Assembly (NCBI GenBank): GCA_021796435.1 | Contig: JAJYXM010000016.1 | Span: 1,184,625 to 1,248,624 of the forward strand | Reading direction: 5' to 3' | Source: a bacterium | GTDB taxonomy: Bacteria; Patescibacteriota; Patescibacteriia; 2-12-FULL-60-25 | Length of the DNA stretch: 64,000 nucleotides | In this document: positions 48,767 to 57,356 of the stretch, one piece after another | Layout of the letters: each line of letters begins with the position of its first letter | Numbering within the stretch: the stretch's first letter is position 1 | The notes under the pieces: model-generated | The model's input: only the letters and a program-made list of their open reading frames with translations | The model's database searches: none | What the model was told of the DNA's origin: nothing | Program-made: the position numbers and the translations under genes

Positions 48767-50374
48767 CTAGAAGGCTTGGTCGGGCGTCTTTGCCGCATCA
48801 AGCTCCACCATGGCATCGTAATCGGCTTTCGAGAAGACGCTCGCTCCGACGGCATAATCACCATAGAACTCCTCCGGCAGTTCGATTATCTTGTAGTTCC
48901 AATTGGCGCCAAATATATCGATAGCCGCCTGCGGACTGCGTATCCAACGCAACTGCCGAGGGCCTGACACGACGAAGATGCGCGGATCGCTCTTCATCTT
49001 GAGCAGACCGATGCCGGGACGGATGGTTACGTTCGACCCGATCGCGAAGGCCAGAAGATCAGTCTTGGGCACTACTTTGACCGCCCTGTAGTCCTGATAC
49101 CAAGTGAAATAGACCTTGGTGTAGGGAAAGGGATGGCGCAGACAATCAGCTCCGATATACCAGATGGTCGAATCCTCTTGAGTCAGCGGATTGCCGTCGC
49201 TCGGCATCTTGAGCAGTGTGCCCGGCAACAGGGTAGAGCGACAGAGTTGGGCGGCGAGCACCGGATTCGCGCCAGCTTGGCCTGAACCGGATGAAGAGCC
49301 AGAGCCAGTACTAGGCGAACCAGGGGTTGGATTGAAGAACTCGACGACTGGCCTTTGCTCCAATGGCATGCCGCCGGCGATGGCCGTGATCAAACTCTTG
49401 CCTACCTGGCCATAGGTCAACTTGAAGACAGCTTTACCGTCGGTTCCGGTGATGGCGATGCCGGGATCGATACCCAGATCGAGCAGGGTGGACCTCAAGA
49501 CGACCGCTTGGCCGGATAACGCGGTCGAAGAAGCATCGCGCGCAGTGACCGTCAGCGTAATGGGACTGCGACCATCAGGCAGTGCCGGAGAACCTGCGAT
49601 ATCGACAGTCGATAAGAATGGCGACACCAAGCTCGAACTCACGTAGCCTACATCTGTAGTCTGGGAACCGACATCGACGACTTTGAGGACTTCCGTCTTG
49701 ACCAGGCTATTGTTGACATAGACCATCAGAGCCGCGTTACCGGTCACGGTCGCACGAATCGGGAAGCTGGCATAACCTATCCTATCCGTCGTGGTCGCCG
49801 ATTTGTCGATATACATGCCCGGCAGGTTCGTCTGGATATCGACCGGAACGTAAGCCATGGTCGTACTGGCCGTACTGTAGGTATTCACCGTCACATATGC
49901 AGTCTGCGAATTATCAGCCTGGATGGTGGTGGGCGAAAGCGAAACCTTGGTCTTACCCAGATCAAGGACATAGTTGATGCTGCTCTGCAGGTCTATGATG
50001 TCATAGCCGCATTCCCCGTCATTCGGCATCTTGTAGGCAGAGCGGTTCTCGAGCCTGTTCGCGGCCGTGACGGAGATGTAATAGTTTCCGCTGGCCAAAG
50101 CCATCCAAGCCTCACCGATAGAGTTCGTGTTCACGATGGCGTCAGCCGTTCCGGCGCGCGACAAATCATCCGCGACAGAGACGTAGTTGGCATCCGTATA
50201 GACTTTGACCTGCGCGCCGGTCAGGGGCGTACCGCTAGCGAGGACTTTGACGACCAAGAGGTGGTTGGTGCCTTTGCAGTCGATCGTCTGGGCGGAAACG
50301 CCAGAGACTGAAGACAACAAGCAGATCACCAGGGCGGGAAAGATCACATAAAAATATCGTTCGAAGAGTCTCAT
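48767..50374 (-). CDS. Exported protein with Ig-like repeats and C-terminal YFTWY module
   Basis: 535 residues from ATG 50374. Signal peptide with hydrophobic YFYVIFPALVICLLSS and cleavage near VSAQ. Then Ig-like or CarboxypepD_reg-like domains (VKVLASGTPLTGAQVKVYTD, VTARDASSTALSGQAVVLRS), a Gly/Ser-rich linker, and a C-terminal ~150-residue module (KMPSDG, WYIGADCLRHPFP, KVYFTWYQDYRAV, IGSNVTIRPG, LRWIRSP). The same module ends the protein at 57.4-58.2 kb. It is likely displayed on the cell surface; the module is common in Patescibacteria by my recollection, and its role is unknown. Confidence 0.8.
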   Translation of the reverse strand: MRLFERYFYVIFPALVICLLSSVSGVSAQTIDCKGTNHLLVVKVLASGTPLTGAQVKVYTDANYVSVADDLSRAGTADAIVNTNSIGEAWMALASGNYYISVTAANRLENRSAYKMPNDGECGYDIIDLQSSINYVLDLGKTKVSLSPTTIQADNSQTAYVTVNTYSTASTTMAYVPVDIQTNLPGMYIDKSATTTDRIGYASFPIRATVTGNAALMVYVNNSLVKTEVLKVVDVGSQTTDVGYVSSSLVSPFLSTVDIAGSPALPDGRSPITLTVTARDASSTALSGQAVVLRSTLLDLGIDPGIAITGTDGKAVFKLTYGQVGKSLITAIAGGMPLEQRPVVEFFNPTPGSPSTGSGSSSGSGQAGANPVLAAQLCRSTLLPGTLLKMPSDGNPLTQEDSTIWYIGADCLRHPFPYTKVYFTWYQDYRAVKVVPKTDLLAFAIGSNVTIRPGIGLLKMKSDPRIFVVSGPRQLRWIRSPQAAIDIFGANWNYKIIELPEEFYGDYAVGASVFSKADYDAMVELDAAKTPDQAF

Positions 50375-50508
50375 ATCATCAGGAAGGATACACAAATCGG
50401 TGCGTTTTGACGAATGAAAACACTAGCTCGATGAGACCGCAGGATGATTGGATGATATGATATACAGGTCAACGGACAGAACCGAACAAGATACAAAAAA
50501 ATCAACAG

Positions 50509-52365
50509 ATGAAAAACAAGAAACCTATAGTTTCGCCATTAAACGAAGAAGCTCGCGAGATCGGACTGATCGTCTTGACAGTGGCTGGCTTCGCATTGGC
50601 CTACGGCGTTCCAGCCAGCGGACCCTATCCCCTTTTGATCGCTTCTTTCTTCGCTACGCTGCCGACTTTCATCGAAGCATGGCAGGGTGTCAAACGTTTC
50701 CGCATAACCATCGACGTCTTCAATTCTTTCGCCGTGTTGGTTTCGTATGCCGTCAATGAATTCCCCAGTGCGGCGTTCATCGGGCTCATGCTGACCTTCG
50801 CGCGGCTGCTCGAACATCGGACCTCGCGACGTATGCATCGCGCCGTCGAGGAACTGCTGAAACTGAAACCGACCAAAGCCCTGGTCGAAACCGAGGGTGA
50901 GCTGAAAGAAATCGCCGCGGACAAAGTGAAGACCGGAGACATAGTGATCATCAAGAGCGGTGACCGCGTGCCGGTCGACGGCAGCATCATCTTCGGCCGC
51001 GGTTCGGCGAACGAAGCCTCGGTGACCGGCGAGTCGCTACCCGTAGACAAGTTCGTAGGCGACAAACTGTTGAGTTCGACATTGCTCGAAAGCGGAAGCG
51101 TGAAGATGCGGGCAGAGCGCGTCGGCAAAGACAGTACGATAGAACGCATCGCCGCATTGGTCCGATCCGCCACGGCGCATAAATCGAAGACCGAGAAGAT
51201 GGCTGATCGTTTCGCCGGCTTCTTCTTGCCGATAGTGGCGCTGCTCGGACTCGGTACCTGGGCGGTCACGGGCGACGCGACCAAGATGACCGCCATATTC
51301 CTCGTGGCCTGTGCAGACGATCTGGCGGTCGCGATTCCCTTGGCGGTCACTGCTTCGCTCGGCATGGCCGCGCGCAAAGGCGTGTTGATAAAAGGCGGCG
51401 AATACCTGCAAGCGCTGAATGACCTGAAGACGCTGCTGCTGGATAAGACCGGTACGCTGACATTCGGGAAGATAGACATCTCGGCGGCACACATCGAGCC
51501 GGGCGTGGATGAAGACGACTTCTGGCACAAAGTCGCGATCGCGGAAAAGTTCTCCGAACATAGCGTAGGCAAAGCGGTCTTCCGGCAGGCCGCCAAAAGG
51601 TTCGAATCCATCCCCGATCCGGACGGCTTCGAGGTCGCAAAAGGCGCGGGCGTACGCGTCACCCACTCCGGACAAGAGATAATACTGGGCAGCGAAAAGA
51701 TCTTGGATGAATTCGGCCTCGAATTACCCCGACAAGTGGCGGAAGAGATTGTCGCACGGGATGACGGCCATCTGAAGACCAATTTCCTGGTCTTCATCGA
51801 CAAGAGATTCGCAGGCAGCGTCACCGTATCCGACATCCCGCGGCCTGAAGCGGCGCACAGCCTAAGACGCCTGGAGAAACTTGGCGTCGAAAGGATAGTC
51901 ATGTTGACCGGTGACAATGAAGCGACGGCGAAAGACATCGCCAAGGAACTCAAGATCACGGAGTTCCATGCCAGCATGACGCCGGAACAGAAGCTGAAGT
52001 TCATCGATGGCGTGGACGGAAAAGGAGCGGTAGGCATGGTGGGCGATGGGATAAACGATGCGCCCGCGCTGGCCAGGACGAACGTCGGCATAGCCATGGG
52101 AGGTACAGCCACGGCCGTCGCGGTCGAGGCGGCCGACGTGGTGATACTGACCGACGAGCTGTCACGCATCCCGGACATGGTGGATTTGAGCCGTCGAACC
52201 GTCTCCGTCATAAAGATAGACATCGTCATCTGGGCCATCAGCAACTGTTTCGGCTTCGCCTTGGTGCTGACCGGCATCGCAGGACCGGCTTTGGCGGCTT
52301 TCTATAATTTCGCGACAGACTTCTTGCCTATCCTGAACTCCACCCGGCTGTTCAAGCGAAAATGA
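50509..52365 (+). CDS. P-type ATPase of heavy-metal (P1B) type with altered CPC motif
   Basis: 618 residues. Actuator loop with SVTGESLPVDK, phosphorylation site DKTGTLTFG (Asp312), MLTGDN and hinge VGDGINDAPALA, as in P1B pumps. No N-terminal metal-binding domain. The membrane motif that is normally CPC reads CADD (Cys268-Ala-Asp270-Asp271) followed by LAVAIP, and the HP locus reads SEHSV. The ligands for the transported ion are therefore changed from two Cys to Cys plus two Asp, so its ion may differ from Cu/Zn. Otherwise of normal length. Confidence 0.88.
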   Translation: MKNKKPIVSPLNEEAREIGLIVLTVAGFALAYGVPASGPYPLLIASFFATLPTFIEAWQGVKRFRITIDVFNSFAVLVSYAVNEFPSAAFIGLMLTFARLLEHRTSRRMHRAVEELLKLKPTKALVETEGELKEIAADKVKTGDIVIIKSGDRVPVDGSIIFGRGSANEASVTGESLPVDKFVGDKLLSSTLLESGSVKMRAERVGKDSTIERIAALVRSATAHKSKTEKMADRFAGFFLPIVALLGLGTWAVTGDATKMTAIFLVACADDLAVAIPLAVTASLGMAARKGVLIKGGEYLQALNDLKTLLLDKTGTLTFGKIDISAAHIEPGVDEDDFWHKVAIAEKFSEHSVGKAVFRQAAKRFESIPDPDGFEVAKGAGVRVTHSGQEIILGSEKILDEFGLELPRQVAEEIVARDDGHLKTNFLVFIDKRFAGSVTVSDIPRPEAAHSLRRLEKLGVERIVMLTGDNEATAKDIAKELKITEFHASMTPEQKLKFIDGVDGKGAVGMVGDGINDAPALARTNVGIAMGGTATAVAVEAADVVILTDELSRIPDMVDLSRRTVSVIKIDIVIWAISNCFGFALVLTGIAGPALAAFYNFATDFLPILNSTRLFKRK

Positions 52366-52366
52366 T

Positions 52367-52395
52367 TTCGCCGGATGCGACAAATAAGATATAAT
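52367..52395 (+). promoter_or_regulatory. Promoter of the AI-2E transporter gene
   Basis: A perfect -10 TATAAT ends 6 nt before the ATG; the -35 (TTCGCC, 17-nt spacing) is weak. Predicted transcripts would begin at the ATG. Confidence 0.6.
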
Positions 52396-52401
52396 CAGGG
52401 C

Positions 52402-53430
52402 ATGCGGCAGGATAAGACTCAGCTATATTTTTTCATCGGTCTGCTTTTGGCGATCGGCGGTCTTACGTTCAGCGTTTTCCTGCCTTACATCGGTACGCTC
52501 ATCCTGGCAGCCACGGCCGCCATCATCCTGCGTCCAGCTTACGAAAAATTGCTCAAGGCGTTGGCCGGACATCGTCGTCCGGCGGCGCTCGTCACCATCA
52601 TCCTGACCTTCATCCTGCTGCTCGTACCGTTAGGTCTTTTCGGCTATAAACTCGTGGCCGAGTCGATCGATCTATATTCGAAGATGAACATCAGCCGCGA
52701 TGCCTATTCCGACATCCTGACCACGGCCATCCTCTACCTCCGGCAATATTTTCCTGGACTGAACATAGACGCTTCAGGCCTGGCGACACAGGCTTTCACC
52801 TGGATCGCGAACAACATCGGGGCGATATTCTCGAGCACGATACAGACCTTCTTCAACATCTTCCTGGGTTTCATGGCGCTGTATTACTTCCTGATAGACG
52901 GCCCGAAATTCCTCGATAAGCTCGTGGAGTACAGCCCTTTGGCCGATCGCTATGACAGACGCATACTCAAGAAGCTTTCGCTCGCCGTCACGTCAGTCGT
53001 CAAAGGGACGCTGTTCATCGCCGTAATCCAAGGCGCCCTGATGGGCATCGGCTTCTGGATCTTCGGCGTGCCACACGGAACCCTATGGGGGACGTGCGCC
53101 GCCATAGCCTCTTTGATCCCAGGCGTAGGCACAGCGGTCGTGCTCATCCCAGCCGTGGCTTTCCTTATCGCGACGCAGGATTATTATGCCGCCGCCGGAT
53201 TGTTCTTCTGGGGCGCAGGCATCGTAGGACTGATCGACAACCTGTTGCGGCCTTACTTGGTAGGCTATGGCGCAAGCCTGCATCCCTTCTTCGTGCTGCT
53301 TTCTGTCTTGGGAGGTATAGCCTTCTTCGGTCCGCTCGGTTTCCTGTATGGGCCGATACTCATCAGCCTGCTTTTCGCCCTGTTGGAAATCTATCGCTAC
53401 ATCGTGCTAAAACAGAAAGAGGAACTCTGA
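52402..53430 (+). CDS. AI-2E family (PerM/YdiK) membrane transporter
   Basis: 342 residues, seven to eight transmembrane helices. Family features: long loop after the third helix, then FNIFLGFMALYYFLIDGPKF, SVVKGTLFIAVIQGALMGIG and the Pro/Gly-rich PHGTLWGTCAAIASLIPGVG, closing with LRPYLVGYGASLHP and GPLGFLYGP. Members export small molecules or ions and do not necessarily handle autoinducer-2. The ATG at 52402 is preferred to an earlier one because of the TATAAT box. A gene of unknown function follows after 9 bp. Confidence 0.92.
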   Translation: MRQDKTQLYFFIGLLLAIGGLTFSVFLPYIGTLILAATAAIILRPAYEKLLKALAGHRRPAALVTIILTFILLLVPLGLFGYKLVAESIDLYSKMNISRDAYSDILTTAILYLRQYFPGLNIDASGLATQAFTWIANNIGAIFSSTIQTFFNIFLGFMALYYFLIDGPKFLDKLVEYSPLADRYDRRILKKLSLAVTSVVKGTLFIAVIQGALMGIGFWIFGVPHGTLWGTCAAIASLIPGVGTAVVLIPAVAFLIATQDYYAAAGLFFWGAGIVGLIDNLLRPYLVGYGASLHPFFVLLSVLGGIAFFGPLGFLYGPILISLLFALLEIYRYIVLKQKEEL

Positions 53431-53439
53431 ACCAAGAAT

Positions 53440-53889
53440 ATGAATCTAGACATGCTACCGAATAAATATGTGCGGCCAACGAAAAAGACGGAGAACCAAA
53501 ACTCCGTTACCGGCGAACGCTTGGTATTCGAGATGCTGACGCAAATGTCGCTCGGAGACGCCTCACAGGCGCGCAAGGCACTGGAGAGGAGTGTCCTGCA
53601 GGTAATCCAAGAGAACCTGAAGAAGATCCCCAAGACGATGTTGGACATGCTCAAGCAACCGCCATATGCCATCGATCTTGAGAGCGGAGACTCGCCCGGA
53701 CTCCAGAATTTCACGCAATTGGTCAGCAACACGCTATCCATGGATGAACGCTGGAAAGACAGGCTGCAGCAAGCCAAAAAATCGACCGAGGCCGGAGGCC
53801 GACCGGACCTGGATACTTGTTCGGAACTTTACCGTTCCATAACCAAAGCCACCCAAGCCGCATTGCGCGCCGCGTACGAAAAAAGGTGA
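53440..53889 (+). CDS. Hypothetical protein, 149 residues
   Basis: No family recognised. Entirely helical by appearance, soluble, moderately charged; a basic N-terminal PNKYVRPTKKTENQN is followed by helices such as GERLVFEMLTQMSLGDASQAR. Probably co-transcribed with the AI-2E gene (9 bp). Ends before a strong terminator. Confidence 0.6.
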   Translation: MNLDMLPNKYVRPTKKTENQNSVTGERLVFEMLTQMSLGDASQARKALERSVLQVIQENLKKIPKTMLDMLKQPPYAIDLESGDSPGLQNFTQLVSNTLSMDERWKDRLQQAKKSTEAGGRPDLDTCSELYRSITKATQAALRAAYEKR

Positions 53890-53914
53890 ACGGAAAGTAA
53901 GCAAAAAATCAGCG

Positions 53915-53941
53915 AGCCCTCGACCTGTGCGGTCGAGGGCT
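53915..53941. terminator. Hairpin between convergent genes
   Basis: AGCCCTCGACC/GGTCGAGGGCT, 11-bp perfect stem with a 5-nt loop, followed by TTGTTT on the plus strand; serves genes on both sides. Confidence 0.85.
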
Positions 53942-53951
53942 TTGTTTCGAG

Positions 53952-54389
53952 TCAGTTCACGGATTGGAGCGCTGTCCCGCCGGTGAACCAGAGGTCTGTA
54001 GGGTGTGCCTGAATCTGCCAGGCGAGCGCGATTACGCCGAAGGCGTTGCGCGCAGCCAGATAGGCGCCGTTCGTGCTGGAGAGCAGGCGCTCAGCAGTCG
54101 GATCGCTTTCCGGGACCCAGCCAATCTCGCACTTGATCCGATGGAGCGAGACAATCATCGCCTCATCATAGCGTGCTGAGCCCTTGTCCCGGAGCTCGTC
54201 GATCAAACCCTCAAGCACATCGAGGTCGGCATGCGTCAACTCTCCGAACGGCCTGACCGCATCGGTCATCAACCCTCTGATCGCCTCCTGAACGCCGGCA
54301 TACAGCGGGTCTTCATCGTCGATGTGGCTCAAAGCGAGGTCAGTGACCACGCTTTCCGTCAGTGACAACTGCAAGGTCGCACTTCTCAT
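53952..54389 (-). CDS. Hypothetical protein, 145 residues
   Basis: No family recognised. Helical, acidic, soluble; LTHADLDVLEGLIDELRDKG and similar amphipathic helices dominate. The ATG at 54389 is preceded by GGAGGG; upstream codons in frame have no site. Single gene sharing the terminator with its convergent neighbour. Confidence 0.58.
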   Translation of the reverse strand: MRSATLQLSLTESVVTDLALSHIDDEDPLYAGVQEAIRGLMTDAVRPFGELTHADLDVLEGLIDELRDKGSARYDEAMIVSLHRIKCEIGWVPESDPTAERLLSSTNGAYLAARNAFGVIALAWQIQAHPTDLWFTGGTALQSVN

Positions 54390-54457
54390 GGTGCAGCCCT
54401 CCGTGGCAAAAGGTTCTACGGCAGATATACACGAAATTCCCCTTTTTGTCAATCCTT

Positions 54458-54466
54458 TGTTATGAT
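54458..54466 (+). promoter_or_regulatory. Extended -10 promoter of the RluD-type gene
   Basis: TGTTATGAT ends 7 nt before the ATG at 54474 with no ribosome site between, consistent with a leaderless transcript. Confidence 0.55.
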
Positions 54467-54473
54467 GGTGAAC

Positions 54474-55436
54474 ATGAAAAATACATGGAAAGTAAATGCG
54501 GATGCGGATAGGCAGCGGTTGGACGTATTTTTGGCCGGAAAGACCGGGATTTCACGCAGCCAAGCGGCAAAATCCATCAAGAACTGCGAGGTCACGGTCA
54601 ACGGGAAAAAAGCCAGCGTACACAAATTCCTGAATACCGGAGATAAGGTGGTCCTGCTGGAGGGAGAGACCATAGATTCGGCAGGAAAGAAACACGACAT
54701 CCCCGAACCCGCGCATCACGAAACACCCTACCTGAAGGTAATAGACGAGACGGATGATTTCATCGTCTTGGACAAACAGCATGGCGTGATGGTGCACCCG
54801 GACGACAAGCAGGAGAGCGGCACGCTCGTCGATGCGCTGGTGGAGCACTATCCCAAGATCGCCAAAATCGGCGAGGATCCGCAACGCCCGGGCATCATGC
54901 ATCGCTTAGACAAGGAAGTCAGCGGCTTGATGGTGGTGGCCAAGAAGCAAGACGCCTTCGATGATCTGAAGAAGCAATTCGCGGAACATTCGGTGGACAA
55001 GAAATATTTGGCATTGGTCCAAGGCACCATGAGCCAGGATGAGGGCGACATCAAATTCCGCATCGCCAGATCGAGCTCGAAGGGCAGGATGGCGGCGCGG
55101 CCAGTACATGAAGAGCAGGGCAAAGCCGCATGGACGCACTACAAGGTAGTGAAGCGATTCAGGAACGCAACACTGCTCGAACTTTCCATCTTTTCCGGAC
55201 GCACGCACCAGATACGCGCGCATCTTTTGGCGCTCGGCCATCCGGTAATGGGAGACAACCTATACACGGTACGCGGTACGCGGTACGCGGTACGCAATCG
55301 TGCTCCGCGACTGATGCTGCAATGCATCCACCTGGGCTTCAAGGATCCCGCGACCGGTGAAGACAGGGAATACGATCTTCCGCCGGTACCGGAATTCGCG
55401 GCTGTGATGGCTAAGCTGAAACCACCTTCCGTATAA
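54474..55436 (+). CDS. RluD-family 23S rRNA pseudouridine synthase
   Basis: 320 residues. N-terminal S4 RNA-binding domain (RLDVFLAGKTGISRSQAAK), then the catalytic domain with HRLDKEVSGLMVVA; Asp146 is the nucleophile. Further RluA/RluD features are VDKKYLALVQG and FSGRTHQIRAHL. At about residues 264-274 the gene carries an in-frame GCGGTACGC tandem repeat (TVRGTRYAVRN) where relatives have a short loop. Which uridine is modified cannot be told; RluD is the likeliest. Start at MKNTWKV; two earlier ATGs overlap the -10 box. Confidence 0.9.
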   Translation: MKNTWKVNADADRQRLDVFLAGKTGISRSQAAKSIKNCEVTVNGKKASVHKFLNTGDKVVLLEGETIDSAGKKHDIPEPAHHETPYLKVIDETDDFIVLDKQHGVMVHPDDKQESGTLVDALVEHYPKIAKIGEDPQRPGIMHRLDKEVSGLMVVAKKQDAFDDLKKQFAEHSVDKKYLALVQGTMSQDEGDIKFRIARSSSKGRMAARPVHEEQGKAAWTHYKVVKRFRNATLLELSIFSGRTHQIRAHLLALGHPVMGDNLYTVRGTRYAVRNRAPRLMLQCIHLGFKDPATGEDREYDLPPVPEFAAVMAKLKPPSV

Positions 55437-55475
55437 CCAAAGGGCGCGACGAATCGCGCCACTACAACAAATACT

Positions 55476-56048
55476 ATGATCATCTCAATTTCAGGCGTGC
55501 CCGGGTCGGGCAAAAGCAGCGTGTCACAGATAATCGCCGAGAAGCTCGGTATGAAACATTATTCGATGGGCGCATTGCGCGGCAAGATGGCGATGGAAAA
55601 AGGGATGACGATAGACGAGCTGAACAAGCTGGGGGAAAAAGACCACACGACTGATACGAGCATAGATGATTACCAGAAAGAGCTGGGCAAGAAAGAAGAT
55701 GATTTCGTCGTCGAGGGCAGGATGTCGTGGTATTGCATCCCCCATTCGTTCAAGGTCTTCTTGGGTTGCGAAGCGGACGAAGGAGCGAAACGCGTGGCGT
55801 CTTCACGCCTCAAGCACGAACGACCCGATGAAGACATGACATCCGAACCTGCAGCCATCAAAGCCGAGATAGCGGCGCGCATGGCGTCAGACACCAAGCG
55901 TTACACGACAATCTACGGGGTCGATTATCTGGATCCCAAGAATTACGATCTGGTGATCGATACGACGAACCTGAAGAGCGCACAGGAAACAGCGGATAAG
56001 ATATTGACCTCTCTACCCCTTGCGAAGGGGGAGCAGGAGGGGGTGTAG
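55476..56048 (+). CDS. Cytidylate-kinase-like P-loop protein (archaeal CMK type)
   Basis: 190 residues. P-loop GVPGSGKSS at the N-terminus, then MGALRGKMAMEKGMTIDELN, VEGRMSWYCIP and DTKRYTTIYGVDY. The order resembles archaeal (d)CMP kinases and the AAA_33/Cmk2 group rather than bacterial Cmk. It would phosphorylate CMP using ATP. Short intergenic distance to the RluD-type gene (39 bp) suggests one transcription unit. Could also be a related nucleotide kinase. Confidence 0.8.
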   Translation: MIISISGVPGSGKSSVSQIIAEKLGMKHYSMGALRGKMAMEKGMTIDELNKLGEKDHTTDTSIDDYQKELGKKEDDFVVEGRMSWYCIPHSFKVFLGCEADEGAKRVASSRLKHERPDEDMTSEPAAIKAEIAARMASDTKRYTTIYGVDYLDPKNYDLVIDTTNLKSAQETADKILTSLPLAKGEQEGV

Positions 56049-56117
56049 CCGGGGCTCGACCTCCCCTACCCCCTCCTTCGTAAGGAGGGGAAAATCGCGC
56101 ATCTTTGAATCGAAACA

Positions 56118-56165
56118 CCCGCCTCGCGAGATGGACGTCAGACGTCCTTGCGAGGCGGGGTTTTT
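56118..56165. terminator. Bidirectional terminator with cloverleaf-like hairpin
   Basis: Outer stem CCCGCCTCGC/GCGAGGCGGG with an inner hairpin GGACGT/ACGTCC, then TTTTT. It lies between convergent genes. The preceding 56000-56100 stretch has inverted CTCCCC/GGGGAG repeats. Confidence 0.75.
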
Positions 56166-56180
56166 GGAAGGAGGGCAGAC

Positions 56181-56768
56181 CTACTCCTGGCTAGCCAGGA
56201 AGTCAGCAAGTCTGGCCCGGTATGCAATCGCCTCCTTCACCCCGGCGATGCGTTGTTCGACTCTAGCACAGGTGCCGACAACGAAGTCGTATTCACGCAA
56301 TTGACCCTGAAGCCCAAGCCCGGTCAGCACTTCTTTGAACTTCGGGATGACCAGGTCACGGAGTGAAGTTCCGTTCTTGTGTGCTTCCGCGGCACCCTCG
56401 CCCAGCACGTGATCAATGGCAGTACGACGTTCGTCGCATTGCTCAGGGGTCAGGTGGAAGGCTAGACAGAGACAAGAGACGTTTGCCTCAGGGTACGAGA
56501 TAGCCTCAAGCAGTTGCTCGTAGAACCTCTGGACTATCGGAATCGCTTCCTCTTCCGCCACCGACACCCGCAGATCGACGCCAAGCCGCGTTAAGCGTTC
56601 GCAATCTGACTTCAGCCGCATCTGATCTTCGACGAGAAGAGAAACTCGTCGGAACAGTTTTTCGTTTTCCGCCAGAGCCGTCCAGAACTCCTTGCCGACA
56701 CCGACCTTGCGACCCGTGACGACCACTTCGTGCACCAAACCGAGATCCTTACCGAAATCGCTAGCCAT
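56181..56768 (-). CDS. Hypothetical protein, 195 residues
   Basis: No family recognised. Helical and soluble with one Cys-rich stretch (VSCLCLAFHLTPEQC). The ATG at 56768 is chosen: AGGAG lies 9 nt upstream, and a promoter TTGACA-17 nt-TATATT lies about 85 nt before it, so the longer frame would include untranslated leader. A textbook single-gene unit with promoter, ribosome site and terminator, typical of the orphan class here. Confidence 0.62.
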   Translation of the reverse strand: MASDFGKDLGLVHEVVVTGRKVGVGKEFWTALAENEKLFRRVSLLVEDQMRLKSDCERLTRLGVDLRVSVAEEEAIPIVQRFYEQLLEAISYPEANVSCLCLAFHLTPEQCDERRTAIDHVLGEGAAEAHKNGTSLRDLVIPKFKEVLTGLGLQGQLREYDFVVGTCARVEQRIAGVKEAIAYRARLADFLASQE

Positions 56769-56858
56769 GATGACACTCTCCTGTGTTGACGCACCCCACT
56801 CCGAAATAGAGCGGGACACACGGTTGGGAAACGTGGAATAGAAAGACCTTGATTGTTG

Positions 56859-56887
56859 AATATACTTCAATTTTGGGGTTTTGTCAA
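56859..56887 (-). promoter_or_regulatory. Promoter of the 195-residue orphan gene
   Basis: Minus strand TTGACA, 17-nt spacer, TATATT; the best consensus match in the window. Confidence 0.75.
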
Positions 56888-56915
56888 GGATTGGACGCAT
56901 TTTGCGTTATTTCTC

Positions 56916-56944
56916 TTGACCAAATCGTAAAAATCAATTAATCT
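56916..56944 (+). promoter_or_regulatory. Promoter of rplS
   Basis: TTGACC, 17-nt spacer, TAATCT, 20 nt before the ATG. Confidence 0.65.
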
Positions 56945-56964
56945 AGCGCACATCACATAAACAT

Positions 56965-57330
56965 ATGGCCGAAGCAACCAAATACGAAATCCTGGAGCCG
57001 ATCGCCGTGAAAACAGGCATGCAGATCCGGGTACACCAGAAAGTAAAAGAAATGAACACCAAGGGCGAGGTGAAGGAGCGTATCCAGGTCTTCGAAGGCT
57101 TGGTCTTGACGGTCAAAGGCGCCGGCAACAAGCGCACCATGACCGTGCGCAAGGTGTCGGAAGGCGTGGGCGTGGAGCGTATCTACCCCATATTTTCGCC
57201 CATCATCGCCAAGATCGAATTGGTCCGCGAATACAAGACGCGCCGCAAGAACATCGGACACGTGAGAAAGACGGACTTCAAACGCAAACTCAAGGAGATC
57301 AAGAAAGTGGAAACCAAAAAAGAGGCCTAA
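56965..57330 (+). CDS. rplS: 50S ribosomal protein L19
   Basis: 121 residues. Typical L19 motifs: [20 protein letters not shown] region, [34 protein letters not shown] and [11 protein letters not shown], then a basic C-terminus. It lies at the 30S-50S interface. Single gene with its own promoter; the stop codon is inside the stem of a terminator AGAGGC/GCCTCT (57316-57341). Confidence 0.98.
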   Translation: MAEATKYEILEPIAVKTGMQIRVHQKVKEMNTKGEVKERIQVFEGLVLTVKGAGNKRTMTVRKVSEGVGVERIYPIFSPIIAKIELVREYKTRRKNIGHVRKTDFKRKLKEIKKVETKKEA

Positions 57331-57341
57331 GCCTCTTTTTT
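57316..57341 (+). terminator. Terminator of rplS
   Basis: AAAAAGAGGC/GCCTCTTTTT with a CTAA loop that includes the rplS stop codon. Confidence 0.85.
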
Positions 57342-57356
57342 CTTGCCTGGTCCGAC

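Noticed and set aside
50625-52277. 550-codon open frame opposite the P-type ATPase
   Set aside because: Ser/Thr-rich low-complexity translation, a shadow of the high-GC ATPase gene whose DKTGT and GDGxND motifs are on the plus strand.
55262-55300. CRISPR-like repeat array
   Set aside because: The GCGGTACGC units are directly abutting without spacers and are translated in frame; no cas genes in the window.
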